Below are positions 46,347 through 55,162 of a DNA stretch of 64,000 bases, one piece after another. Origin of the DNA: Bdellovibrio sp. GT3 (GTDB lineage: Bacteria > Bdellovibrionota > Bdellovibrionia > Bdellovibrionales > Bdellovibrionaceae); NCBI RefSeq assembly GCF_037996765.1, contig NZ_JBBNAD010000004.1, positions 1 to 64,000 on the forward strand, written 5' to 3'. The position numbers and the translations under genes were made by a program. Every line of letters begins with the position of its first letter. The first letter of the stretch is position 1. The notes below the pieces were generated by a model, which did no database searches, was not told the DNA's origin, and worked only from the letters and a program-made list of their open reading frames with translations.

Positions 46347-47612
46347 TTATTTTGAACCAATTAGGTAGTTAAGATCAGCTTCAGCTTCATAAAACAGTCT
46401 ATAAAGTTCAGTTCTTCTGTTTTTAAATTCGTAGAACTTTGAAAATGCATCTTGTAGATCGGGGCCATTTTTTACGCCGCGACTATATTCAGTTTTAGTC
46501 AGCTTTAGAAAATTTGCAGCACGTTCAACATCGTTATCAGCAGCATGAATTAGCTCGTGGATTAGCTTTAGGTCATGTGTCAGGTCATGTTCGGTGGCGT
46601 CGGCAAATCTTTTCGCATAAGCCAGCTTCTGGGAGGTTGACTGAATTTCTAACTCTTGCGCTCGTTTCGTAGCATAATCTTCTAAACCTTGACCGATACT
46701 CATACTGAGTTGAATTCCACTGACCCACTCATTCTCCTTCGCTAGCGCCCGCGTGTCGCTTTCTAGGAAGGAAGGGCGGCGATATGTTGTATAAATATCC
46801 AAAGAGGGTATCCACCATCTTCCGGTTTGGTCTTTTTTAAGAGAGTGAGATTGATGTTCCTGCTCTAAAATTTTGATGTCAGGATTTTGTGTATCCGAAT
46901 TTGATGTAACAGGTAGTGACTCTGGAGGATGAGCAAATGAATCATTTAGTTCCATGTTTTCATGATCGTCATATGCAATAGCAATGGCTAGACGATTGCT
47001 AAGGGCATCTTGTTCTACCCTTAGTTTTTTGATTTGTTGAATAATTAGCGTCTTTTCAAGTTCGAATTGAACGGCATCCGCATTAGTTGCGACGCCGGCA
47101 CCAGATCGACGTTTCGCCGATTGGATGTTCTGCTCGTTGTCCTTGAGCGCGGTTTCTAGCTCTACAAGGTTGTTTTTATTTGCGACCAGACGCCAATAAG
47201 TCTTTCTGGCATCTCTCAGTTCCGTGTGATAGTCACGGTCCGATTCCGCCTGTAACTGGGTTGTTTTGGACTCGCGAATTTTCTCTTCGAGTTTGTCACG
47301 GCCACCACGATAAATATTCATTGTAGCTTCTGCTCCCCAAAAATTACGCTGTTCTGCGGAAGCTGATCCCAATGTTGCTGATTCGGATCCGGCTTTGAGA
47401 TTTAGTCCCGGCAGAAAAGAACGGTGCAGATAGCCCGTTCTCATCTGTGCCGCAGAAACTGCAATCTCTGAGGCGCGAACCTTCTCATTTTTTTCGCGTA
47501 CCAGTGTTGGTAAGTCGCTAAAGGTTATCTTTTTAGGCGCGATGTTTGATTGTCCATGTGCCCAAGAACCAAATTGAAAAATAAAAAGTAGTGTCAGTGA
47601 TTGCAGTTTCAT
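46347..47612 (-). CDS. TolC-family outer-membrane channel of metal efflux system
   Basis: This 421-residue protein has a signal peptide (about 1-20, SWAHGQ). Long coiled-coil helices with outer-membrane-efflux patterns follow in two halves: IAVSAAQMRTGYLHRSFLPG with AEATMNIYRGGRDKLEEKI, and a later KRAQELEIQSTSQKLAYAKR. It lacks a lipobox, unlike the drug-efflux channel at 31770. It sits 9 bases behind the small periplasmic protein gene and should form the outer-membrane exit of the metal RND pump. Confidence 0.88.
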   Translation of the reverse strand: MKLQSLTLLFIFQFGSWAHGQSNIAPKKITFSDLPTLVREKNEKVRASEIAVSAAQMRTGYLHRSFLPGLNLKAGSESATLGSASAEQRNFWGAEATMNIYRGGRDKLEEKIRESKTTQLQAESDRDYHTELRDARKTYWRLVANKNNLVELETALKDNEQNIQSAKRRSGAGVATNADAVQFELEKTLIIQQIKKLRVEQDALSNRLAIAIAYDDHENMELNDSFAHPPESLPVTSNSDTQNPDIKILEQEHQSHSLKKDQTGRWWIPSLDIYTTYRRPSFLESDTRALAKENEWVSGIQLSMSIGQGLEDYATKRAQELEIQSTSQKLAYAKRFADATEHDLTHDLKLIHELIHAADNDVERAANFLKLTKTEYSRGVKNGPDLQDAFSKFYEFKNRRTELYRLFYEAEADLNYLIGSK

Positions 47613-47621
47613 TTCCTGTCC

Positions 47622-48074
47622 TTAGTCCAAATTATCGAAAGCGCTTAGGAGCTCTTTGCCGTTTTCTTTGATCGTCACGTCAATGTTATAAGGTTTGCCT
47701 TCTGGTTTTGGCATTTTTCCTTCAAATGATTTGTCTTTTGCCGCTAGATCAAATGTTGTTGTTTTCCATTTGCCTTTTACTTTCGCAGCAAGAGATGCGC
47801 TTCCTTTAGCATCAAAAGATTTAATATCCAGAGGCTTCATATCTTGATCGTAAATATAGACGCTCACGTTGCCATCCGCAGAGCGTACAAGTTCTGCTTT
47901 ATGAACAAGCGTCGCTTTCGTGCCTTTGCTTGCATCCACTTTTGCAACTACAGCAGATACCAGGCCACCGTATTTCCCGGTGTCTGCCAATTTAGGCCCG
48001 TGACCTTCATCGTGTGCTGCTGCATTGAAGGACACCAAAAGTGTCATAGCAGATAGTGCTAAAAATTGTTTCAT
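47622..48074 (-). CDS. Small periplasmic protein between metal pump and channel
   Basis: This 150-residue protein starts at the second ATG (48074), which has GGAG 7 bases upstream and overlaps the pump's stop as ATGA; the first ATG (48080) lies too close to that site. A signal peptide (about 1-20) precedes HDEGHGPKLADTGKYGGLV, a His-containing start like that of some CzcB-type adaptors, and then a beta-rich domain (KAELVRSADGNVSVYIYDQD). It is far too short for a full adaptor. It may bind metal or replace part of the adaptor; this is inference from its place. Confidence 0.75.
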   Translation of the reverse strand: MKQFLALSAMTLLVSFNAAAHDEGHGPKLADTGKYGGLVSAVVAKVDASKGTKATLVHKAELVRSADGNVSVYIYDQDMKPLDIKSFDAKGSASLAAKVKGKWKTTTFDLAAKDKSFEGKMPKPEGKPYNIDVTIKENGKELLSAFDNLD

Positions 48075-51000
48075 TTCCATTCTCCTTCTTCCTTGGTTGT
48101 TGTTTCGTTCAGATACTTCTGAACTGCCTTTTGTCCAAATTTAAAAAATACAGTTGGCGTCACAATCAGATCAAGAAGAGTGGACGAGATAAGTCCACCT
48201 ACGATCACGACCGCAACAGGATGCAAGATTTCTTTCCCGGGATCGCCCTTAGAAAGAACGAGCGGGACTAGAGCAAGCGCTGCTGTAGATGCAGTCATTA
48301 GAACGGGAACTAACCGCTCCAAAGATCCGCGAATGACCATTTCTTTCGTGAATTTTTCTCCTTCTTCCTTCATCAGATGCAAATAGTGGCTGACCAACAG
48401 AATCCCGTTCCTGGTCGCAATGCCGCACAAAGTGACGAAGGCAACTAGCGTTGCAACAGAAAGAGTTCTTTCGGTGAGATAAATCGCCACAATGCTGCCA
48501 ATCAAAGCTAATGGAACATTGAGCATGACTTGAAGGCTCAGCATCACAGATCGGAAGTGCATGTAGAGAACTAAGAATGTTCCAGCAAGGGCTAGCAAAG
48601 CAAGCCACGCAATACGCTGCGATGCCTCTTGCTGGCTTTCAAATTGACCACCTAGCTTAATGAAATATCCCTCTGGAAGTTTGATATTATCTTTGAGTCG
48701 GTTTTGAATGTCGTTCACGATGCTACCCAGGTCGCGCCCTGAAGAGTTTGCAGAGACTACAATACGTCTTTGCATATTTTCGCGGTTCACCATATTGGGG
48801 CCTGTGCCTTGATAAACGTTAGCGACTTCTGCAAGCTTAACTTTTTGTCCTGTCGGAAGCGTTTTTACTAATGTCTCGCCAATCTTTTCCGGTGTTTCTT
48901 TTGAGGCGTCGTCAAGTTTGATGAAAACATCATAACGTCTTTGTGTGTCTAGGAACTGTGTGACAGTTTCGCCATTCAAGGCGATTTCTAGATCTTCAGC
49001 AAGCGCCCCTGAGCTGAGCCCCACCTGACGACTTGCATCTCTATCGATGGCAATTTTAAGTTGTGGAATTAGAACTAACGGTTCGGTTTGCAGATCTACG
49101 ATTCCGGGGACACTACCTAAGGTGTCATAAATTTGTCCACCGAGTTTACGTAATTCACTAAGGTCAGGGCCGAATACTTTCACTGCAATTTGCGCACGAA
49201 CCCCGGAAAGCAAGTGATCAAGGCGATGACTGATCGGTTGCCCAAGGTTGACATAGACGTCTCCGACTTTTTCGGCACGCTCACGTATTTCATTTAGAAC
49301 AATTTCTTTTGGCCTGCCGCCTGGCTTGAAGTCGACATCAATCTCGTGCCAGTGTACGCCTTCGGCGTGTTCGTCCATTTCTGCGCGCCCAGTACGACGT
49401 ACGGTAGATTTAACTTCCGGAACACTGAGCATGGCCTCTTCGATTTTCGTTCCAAGCTTATCAGACGCGGCTAGGGAGATTCCCGGTGCTCCAGCAATGC
49501 CGATAGTTGCGGTTCCTTCGTTAAAGTTCGGAAGGAAGTTCCGACCCATTAGCGGCAGAAGAGCTAAAGATGCCAATAGCAGAGCTGCGCAGCCGCCTAA
49601 TATCGTTAATGGACGTGGCAGCGTAAGGTCTAGAACTTTTAGCGCGAAACTCTTTAGTTTTCTTACAACCCATCCGTCTTTTTCTTCATGAACAGCTTTT
49701 GAAGAAGGCAATAGATATGAACAAAGAACGGGGGTGACTGTTAGCGAAACGACTAGAGATGCAATAATGGAGACTATATACGCAACCCCGAGTGGCAAGA
49801 ACAAGCGTCCCTCGATTCCTCCAAGCGCAAACAATGGAAGGAACACGAGCACGACAATAATAGTGGAAAGAACAATGGAGTTTCTCACCTCGCTTGACGC
49901 TTCATAAATTACGCGTAGATAGCCTTTGGGAGAGCCTGCTTTCTTATTTTCGCGGAGTCTGCGGAATACGTTTTCAACATCAACGATGGCATCATCGACA
50001 AGCTCGCCGATGGCAATCGCCAAGCCTCCTAAAGTCATTGTATTGATCGTAAGTCCCATTATCTTAAACACAATTGCCGTCATTAATAGACTAAGAGGAA
50101 TTGCGACTAGCGTGATCGAGGTTGTGCGGAAGTTTAAAAGGAACAGGAATAAAATGACTGCCACCATGAAAATACCATCTCGAAGTGCCTCTTCGACATT
50201 TCCGATAGCAGATTCAATAAAGTGGGATTGCTTAAAAAGATCTGTTTCAAGCTTAACTCCTTCAGGTAGTGTCTTCGCTAGTTCTTCCAATTCTTTGTCA
50301 ATTGCACGAGTTAATTGAATAGTGCTGGCCGTCGGTTGCTTTTGTACGGTCATGATTACTGAGTGGCGGGCATTAATGCTCCCTTCGCCACGCTTAAACT
50401 TTGGACCTACCTTAACTTGCGCGACGTCTTTTACTCGAACAGGTTGTCCAAAGTGCATTGCAATGAGGGAATCTTCAATTTCTTCAATGGAAGAAACTCG
50501 TCCTATTGGGCGGATTAGATATTCTTTCTCGTTGATATCAATAAACCCACCTGTTGTGTTTTCACTGATGCGAGAAAGAGCTTCCTTTAAATCTTCAAGA
50601 GATAGACCTTTTTTCTGAAGCTTTTCGCTCGAAATTAGTATGTGATACTGCTTCACTTCGCCACCCATGACGACGATTTGGCTCACTCCGGGAACTGTCA
50701 TCAGGCGAGGTCGCAGCGTCCAATCAGCAAGTGTGCGTAAGTCCATTGGGGAGACTTTATTCTCGGGGCTTGTAAGGCCGACGAACTGGATTTCGCCCAT
50801 GATGGAGGTTACGGGGCCCATTGTAGGTTTGATTCCGGGTGGGAGTTGCCCTTCTAGGAGCTGCAGTCGTTCGGCGATAAGTTGTCGGTTTTTAAAGATC
50901 TCAGTATCCCAATCAAATTCGACATAAATAATTGCAATGCCAATGCCGCTACTAGAGCGAACTCTTAAGACTCCAGGTGTTCCATTGAGAACGGCTTCAA

Positions 51001-51205
51001 TCGGAAGCGCAACCAGAGTTTCAACTTCCTCTGGCGCGAGACCATGGGCTTCTGCTAGCACCGTTACGGTAGGGCGATTGAGGTTTGGAAACACGTCCAC
51101 CGGAAGATTTGGAAGTAGCCACGCTCCATAGGCTGAAATCGCGGCTGTAAGCAACAGTATTAAGAAACGGTGGCGTAAAGAGAACTGAATAAAGAAGTTG
51201 AGCAT
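48071..51205 (-). CDS. Heavy-metal RND efflux pump (CzcA/CusA, HME family)
   Basis: This 1044-residue pump has the HME layout: RHRFLILLLTAAISAYGAWL, LPVDVFPNLNRPTVTVL and the helix-4 relay AIGELVDDAIVDVENVFRRL, then LCGIATRNGILLVSHYLHLM near the end. By eye alignment the three methionines that bind copper/silver in CusA are not conserved: the second site reads AEGVHWHEIDV, with His instead. A divalent metal such as Ni, Co or Zn is therefore more likely. GAGGAG precedes the ATG. No adaptor (CzcB/CusB) gene is present in the operon. Confidence 0.93.
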   Translation of the reverse strand: MLNFFIQFSLRHRFLILLLTAAISAYGAWLLPNLPVDVFPNLNRPTVTVLAEAHGLAPEEVETLVALPIEAVLNGTPGVLRVRSSSGIGIAIIYVEFDWDTEIFKNRQLIAERLQLLEGQLPPGIKPTMGPVTSIMGEIQFVGLTSPENKVSPMDLRTLADWTLRPRLMTVPGVSQIVVMGGEVKQYHILISSEKLQKKGLSLEDLKEALSRISENTTGGFIDINEKEYLIRPIGRVSSIEEIEDSLIAMHFGQPVRVKDVAQVKVGPKFKRGEGSINARHSVIMTVQKQPTASTIQLTRAIDKELEELAKTLPEGVKLETDLFKQSHFIESAIGNVEEALRDGIFMVAVILFLFLLNFRTTSITLVAIPLSLLMTAIVFKIMGLTINTMTLGGLAIAIGELVDDAIVDVENVFRRLRENKKAGSPKGYLRVIYEASSEVRNSIVLSTIIVVLVFLPLFALGGIEGRLFLPLGVAYIVSIIASLVVSLTVTPVLCSYLLPSSKAVHEEKDGWVVRKLKSFALKVLDLTLPRPLTILGGCAALLLASLALLPLMGRNFLPNFNEGTATIGIAGAPGISLAASDKLGTKIEEAMLSVPEVKSTVRRTGRAEMDEHAEGVHWHEIDVDFKPGGRPKEIVLNEIRERAEKVGDVYVNLGQPISHRLDHLLSGVRAQIAVKVFGPDLSELRKLGGQIYDTLGSVPGIVDLQTEPLVLIPQLKIAIDRDASRQVGLSSGALAEDLEIALNGETVTQFLDTQRRYDVFIKLDDASKETPEKIGETLVKTLPTGQKVKLAEVANVYQGTGPNMVNRENMQRRIVVSANSSGRDLGSIVNDIQNRLKDNIKLPEGYFIKLGGQFESQQEASQRIAWLALLALAGTFLVLYMHFRSVMLSLQVMLNVPLALIGSIVAIYLTERTLSVATLVAFVTLCGIATRNGILLVSHYLHLMKEEGEKFTKEMVIRGSLERLVPVLMTASTAALALVPLVLSKGDPGKEILHPVAVVIVGGLISSTLLDLIVTPTVFFKFGQKAVQKYLNETTTKEEGEWK

Positions 51206-51295
51206 GGCTCTCCTCTAAGCGAAGTGGTAATTAAATTGGCAGCACTAGGCAGTGCCAAAGTTAAAGCTTTTAAGTTGTTGCGAGGCGATGGCTTA

Positions 51296-51742
51296 TTAAG
51301 CTATCGGAGGGCGGAAAATAGAGCCAAGGCCGGGATCGAGTGGTGGTGTGGCATTCCGAGAGACACTAAAGGATGTGCTGGAAAGAATCAGGCCTACAAA
51401 TTCACCGTATGCTGGCGACGTATAGGCAGCAGGTGAGCTACCAATTAGAATCGTATGGGAGTGAGCATCTGATTCATCATGATGGTCTTGTGGACCATGT
51501 GAATCAGGTTGATCGTGCTCTGTAGCTTCGTGATGATCATCTTCGTGGTCATGATCATCGGCGTGGGAATGAGAGTGTGTGACAGTGACCTTCGTGGTAA
51601 TTGTCAAAGGACTTATTGCGGAAGCTTGAGAAGCGCTGAGGAAGTAAATGGACAGGGTCAGGAGCAAAAAAGAGCCGCGTAGAGCTTTCAGAAGAAGGCT
51701 CGCTGATTTCGTCTTGAAGAGGGCGGCGTAAATTCTTTTCAT
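51296..51742 (-). CDS. Secreted histidine-rich metal-binding protein
   Basis: This 148-residue protein has a signal or anchor helix at about 20-42. A segment at about 60-100 is packed with His, Asp and Glu (HSHSHADDHDHEDDHH), which will bind divalent metals such as Ni, Co, Zn or Cu. The C-terminal 45 residues are Ser/Pro-rich. Its ATG overlaps the stop of the CsoR-type gene by one base (TGATG). It probably buffers metal in the periplasm for the pump 90 bases downstream. Confidence 0.8.
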   Translation of the reverse strand: MKRIYAALFKTKSASLLLKALRGSFLLLTLSIYFLSASQASAISPLTITTKVTVTHSHSHADDHDHEDDHHEATEHDQPDSHGPQDHHDESDAHSHTILIGSSPAAYTSPAYGEFVGLILSSTSFSVSRNATPPLDPGLGSIFRPPIA

Positions 51743-52002
51743 CAAATGTACTTTGTAATCTCTTTGATATCATCTAGATCGATATCTTTGTGGTTTCCAT
51801 CTAAACAATGCTCAATATGATCGTGGATGTAAACGCTTTTTGCTGCGGAAATTGCTTTGGCCACAGCGTGAAGTTGCCTAGCAACGTCAATACATTCGCG
51901 TTCGTCTGCAATCATTGCAATAACTGTTTCGAGGTGGCCTTTGGCTCTTTTCAGTCTTTTAGAGACATCCTCATGACTTGCGTGTTGCTTTTTGTGTGCC
52001 AT
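51742..52002 (-). CDS. CsoR/RcnR-family metal-sensing repressor
   Basis: This 86-residue protein starts at ATG 52002; an extension to 52071 would cross the divergent gene. It follows the DUF156 pattern: KRLKRAKGHLETVIAMIADE, CIDVARQLHAVAKAI, HDHIEHC. Cys37, His62 and Cys66 have the 25- and 4-residue spacing of the CsoR Cys-His-Cys site. InrS, a nickel sensor, shares it, so copper is not certain. His3, His7 and His10 at the N-terminus could add a fourth ligand. Basic residues of the DNA-binding face are kept. It heads the efflux operon and is divergent from ferroportin. Confidence 0.9.
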   Translation of the reverse strand: MAHKKQHASHEDVSKRLKRAKGHLETVIAMIADERECIDVARQLHAVAKAISAAKSVYIHDHIEHCLDGNHKDIDLDDIKEITKYI

Positions 52003-52010
52003 AGTCCTAG

Positions 52011-52029
52011 CATCCCTTCCCGGGGGATG
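52011..52029. promoter_or_regulatory. Candidate operator for the CsoR-type repressor
   Basis: CATCCC (52011-52016) and GGGATG (52024-52029) form an inverted repeat with a C/G-rich 7-base centre, like the G-tract operators of CsoR, RcnR and InrS. It fills most of the 29 bases between the two divergent start codons, so one bound tetramer could control both. A possible plus-strand promoter TTGCGT-16-CATAGT (51979-52005) ends just before it, inside the repressor gene. Confidence 0.55.
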
Positions 52030-52031
52030 GG

Positions 52032-53333
52032 ATGTCAAGAAGTATGAGCCAAGTTTTAAAAATTGAGACACAGTTGTTGTTAGGACGGTTGCTAACCCGT
52101 TCTGGAGATCAGGCTTGGGACTTTATTGTGCCATTCGCATTACTTCATGTCTTTCCAGGAAAGTTACAAATTGCAGCGCTCTATTATTTGATCATCAAGA
52201 TCGGAACATTTCTACTAACACCCTGGGTTGGTAAGTGGATTGACTCAAATCAACGCGGTAAGGTCGTTAAAATTGGAGTGTGGGTCCAATTCTTCGCGAT
52301 CTTAGGCGGTATTCTTTGTTTTTATCTTTTAGATGGCTCAGTTCATAACAAATTCATTTATGTTGAAGATGGATTAGTAAAACCTCTTTTTGCATTGCTT
52401 TCGTTTTTTGGCATTATGGCTTCCCTAGGTTCTCTTATTACAGATATCTCTGTTGGAAATGATTTGGCACCGTCGCTTATACCTGCAGAGAAGTTGACTA
52501 AGTTTAATAGCTGGTTGCGCCGAATAGATTTGGCAACGGAAGTTGGAGCGCCAATCGTTGCGGGTATCTTATTCGCATTGGAGTCTCCACATATCCATCT
52601 GTTGGGGCTTTTAATTGTGGCTATCTGGAATTTAACTTCGTTTGTCCCAGAATATTTTCTCCTGTTAAATGTGATACGAAAATCGGGTCTTCATATAAAG
52701 GAAACCAATGCCACTAAAAGTTGGAAAGAACTTTTCCATTTTAATTATAAAGAAGCGGTTTCTAATCCTATCTTTTGGTTGATCTTTAGTTACGCACTTC
52801 TTTGGCTTTCCGTACTGAGTCCGCATGGGGTGTTGTTGGCTGGCTATCTAAAAGATAAGATGGAGTTGCCGGAAGGCGAAATCGGTCTATTCCGTGGCCT
52901 TGGAGCTGTATTTGGTCTCATTTCGACGGTGTCGTTTCCATATCTTGTTAAAAAGACTGGTCTCATAGAAAGCGCTAAACTCCATCTTGCGTTTCAAGGT
53001 TTTACGTTGACTGTCGGAATTACTGCTTTTGCTGTTAGGGTGCAGGGTGGTGTTTATATTTTTCTAACCTGTGTTCTTTTGTCGCGAATTGGACTTTACG
53101 GATTTTCCAACGGTGAGTTTGAACTTCGACAAAGACTCATCCCAGAAAAAAAGCGTGGTGAGTTGAATTCATTGAGTTACTTAACAACTACGATGGCAAC
53201 TTTAGTGCTATTCAGTGCAGGAAGTTTGTTGCCTAGTACGGAAGATTTTAAATACTTGGTATTTGCCTCACTTGCAGCAGTCGTGCTTGCAAACGTCGTT
53301 TTCTTTAAATGGGCGAAAGGAAAAGAATTATAA
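52032..53333 (+). CDS. Ferroportin homologue (BbFPN-like metal exporter)
   Basis: This 433-residue MFS-fold protein has about twelve helices. From memory it matches the Bdellovibrio ferroportin of known structure very closely: IETQLLLGRLLTRSGDQAWD, ITDISVGNDLAPSL, FNSWLRRIDLATEVGAP, WNLTSFVPEYFLL and NGEFELRQRLIPE. The Asp in GDQAWD and Asn in WNLTSF belong to the metal site. The family exports Fe(II) and also Co, Ni and Mn. GGGGGATGGG precedes ATG 52032. It is divergent from the metal sensor and directly coupled to a second sensor-like gene. Confidence 0.93.
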   Translation: MSRSMSQVLKIETQLLLGRLLTRSGDQAWDFIVPFALLHVFPGKLQIAALYYLIIKIGTFLLTPWVGKWIDSNQRGKVVKIGVWVQFFAILGGILCFYLLDGSVHNKFIYVEDGLVKPLFALLSFFGIMASLGSLITDISVGNDLAPSLIPAEKLTKFNSWLRRIDLATEVGAPIVAGILFALESPHIHLLGLLIVAIWNLTSFVPEYFLLLNVIRKSGLHIKETNATKSWKELFHFNYKEAVSNPIFWLIFSYALLWLSVLSPHGVLLAGYLKDKMELPEGEIGLFRGLGAVFGLISTVSFPYLVKKTGLIESAKLHLAFQGFTLTVGITAFAVRVQGGVYIFLTCVLLSRIGLYGFSNGEFELRQRLIPEKKRGELNSLSYLTTTMATLVLFSAGSLLPSTEDFKYLVFASLAAVVLANVVFFKWAKGKEL

Positions 53334-53572
53334 TGGCCGAACATACACATACGAGAGCAGAAGAAGTTCAAATGCATTTGCGGGCCGCCGAACAAGGGCT
53401 ACAAGCTATTCAAAATATGATTGAAAAAGGTCAGTCCTGCGTGAGCATAGTTCAGCAACTAACAGGGATTATGAATCGTCTTGCTGATTGTAGAGCTATG
53501 GTCGCACGGGATCATATTGCCTCGTGCATTCGCACAGCGGTGATTGGCAAATTCAGTCGAGAGGTAAGCTAA
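53333..53572 (+). CDS. Second CsoR-like protein, possibly without DNA binding
   Basis: This 79-residue protein begins on the last base of the ferroportin stop (TAATG) behind AAGGA, so translation is coupled. Cys36, His61 and Cys65 reproduce the CsoR metal site exactly. Compared with the first sensor, the basic helix KRLKRAKGH is replaced by MHLRAAEQG, and the second helix also lacks basic residues, so DNA binding may be lost. The N-terminus HTHTRAEE offers extra ligands. It could be a metallochaperone for ferroportin or a partner that mixes with the repressor. Its 3' end directly abuts a recombinase fragment. Confidence 0.8.
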   Translation: MAEHTHTRAEEVQMHLRAAEQGLQAIQNMIEKGQSCVSIVQQLTGIMNRLADCRAMVARDHIASCIRTAVIGKFSREVS

Positions 53573-53853
53573 CTCAAGAGGCATTGCAGGTTATTTCCGA
53601 CGACTTGAATAAATTGGCGCAAGAGAAAAAGGTTCTGAAGGACTATCTGGATGGTCTTAATGAAATGAAAGTGGATCAAGAGGATATTGAGGTTAGAGGA
53701 GAATTACTTTTTGAAAGACTAGAAGAGTTTGAAAAGGGATGGGCGAAGGCTCCGCAATCACAGCAAAAGATCCTTTTAAAAAGAGTTATCAGAAATGTTG
53801 TAACTCTGATTGATGGAATTAAAATTAATTATCGGTTGCGTGATGGAATAGAT
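53566..53853 (+). pseudogene. C-terminal coiled-coil fragment of a large serine recombinase
   Basis: This open segment, without its own start, encodes LTQEALQVISDDLNKLAQEK, then a long Glu/Lys helix and QQKILLKRVIRNVVTLIDGI plus INYRLRDG, the typical C-terminal coiled coil and last strand of large serine recombinases. The frame stays open to 54126 through the antisense of tRNA-Pro, which shows up as RIRTYDPLVPNQ. Catalytic, helix-turn-helix and zinc-ribbon parts are missing here; the first half of the DNA-binding region lies at 45085-45505 on the same strand. Confidence 0.65.
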
Positions 53854-53993
53854 GAAAAAAGAAATCAGGGTATTGCCCCGGGATCTGATTTAAAAAATGA
53901 AAATGTCATTGAACTTGCGTCTGGATTCCGCGAAAAAGGGTCTTTAGGGAACTCTAGGGACTTGAAGGTCCTAGGTTCGCTTAAAGTAAGAAA

Positions 53994-54070
<77 letters not shown>

Positions 54071-54152
54071 ACAGAGACAGCAACCTAACGAAAAACAGCC
54101 CCACTTGTCAAACTGCTAGATTCTAACGCGTAATATAAGTATCATTTTTTCC

Positions 54153-54818
54153 ATGGAAAAGTTTTTGAACTCACTACCGAAGCCGGTCCTTGTTGTAGGC
54201 GCGATTTTAATCGCCGTCATCGTATTTATGGTCATGGAGCCGCCGCACACAGTCTGTGATACCCAGGAAGAGGGCTTGCGCGAAAGCCTGAAGGGGCAGC
54301 TTTTCTCTACTCAGGTTAAGAAAAACACCATCCCACCGTCTATTGTGCGCGAAAAAGAGGCATGTCAGCTGGGGAACAGCGCAGGCTCCTGCTACGAGTA
54401 CTTTTCAACTTTAAAGAATGTGGCAGCCGCCGTGACCAAGGGGTCTTCGCAGTGTGCGGGGCAGCTTTATGAAGTGAAGGAAGTCGGTTCAGCGTTGAAT
54501 GACGGTATCGAACTGATGGCGCGTCTGGCGTGGGGGATAAAGCCACCAGAGCCGGGGACATTTGAAAGATTCGGTTGGTTGACGGAGGCTGAGATCGCGA
54601 CCTTCTGTCGCCTGAAGAATACTTATGTCAGAGCCAATGGAGAAGAAGCCTGGACAGCACTTCGTCAAAAAGTTTCTGCCAAGCTTCCGGGGGAGGAGGT
54701 CCCTCTGACACCCGAGGGGACAGTTTCAACTGTCGAGCCGCGTAAGGCATCAGAGGTCCTGACTGAGGAAGATATCTGGAATCGCAGCTTGTTTTCTGTT
54801 CGCTGCGATAATTATTAA
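54153..54818 (+). CDS. Membrane-anchored hypothetical protein
   Basis: This 221-residue protein has one N-terminal helix (KPVLVVGAILIAVIVFMVM) and a soluble, probably periplasmic domain with six cysteines (HTVCDTQEE, KEACQLGNSAGSCYE, SQCAGQLYEV, TFCRLKN, VRCDNY). No family is recognised. It is the first gene beyond the tRNA and belongs to the core genome by appearance. Its stop overlaps the convergent small gene by four bases. Confidence 0.75.
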   Translation: MEKFLNSLPKPVLVVGAILIAVIVFMVMEPPHTVCDTQEEGLRESLKGQLFSTQVKKNTIPPSIVREKEACQLGNSAGSCYEYFSTLKNVAAAVTKGSSQCAGQLYEVKEVGSALNDGIELMARLAWGIKPPEPGTFERFGWLTEAEIATFCRLKNTYVRANGEEAWTALRQKVSAKLPGEEVPLTPEGTVSTVEPRKASEVLTEEDIWNRSLFSVRCDNY

Positions 54819-55021
54819 AGAGCCACTAGAGCAATGGACTTCCAGGCGGGAGTTCTGTTTTTGAATTGAAGCGTGCCGCTAAGGGCGAAACTTTTGTCTA
54901 ATTTATTTCGGATCAAATAGGAGAGGGCTTGGACTTTTTCGAGAGTCCATTCCGTCGGGTTTAAGCCAAATTGGCTAAGGTCAGTTTGCAGCTTAAGCAG
55001 GTTGTTTTGTTGTTGAGTCAT
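54815..55021 (-). CDS. Small hypothetical protein
   Basis: This 68-residue protein has GAAGGAT 6 bases before its ATG. The N-terminal part is helical (NLLKLQTDLSQFGLNPTEWT) and the C-terminus is neutral to basic. No membrane segment or family is seen. It is convergent with the gene at 54153. Confidence 0.6.
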   Translation of the reverse strand: MTQQQNNLLKLQTDLSQFGLNPTEWTLEKVQALSYLIRNKLDKSFALSGTLQFKNRTPAWKSIALVAL

Positions 55022-55162
55022 GATTTGTATCCTTCGTTTAAAGTTTAAAAGTTAACGAAGGGACGATATTGCAACGGGGTGGCCAAGCCTTCCGGATGCC
55101 AAATCAAAATAAGCGGGCGCTGAGCCTTGTGTTGTCTGCGATGCTGGTCTAACTTCTTGGAT

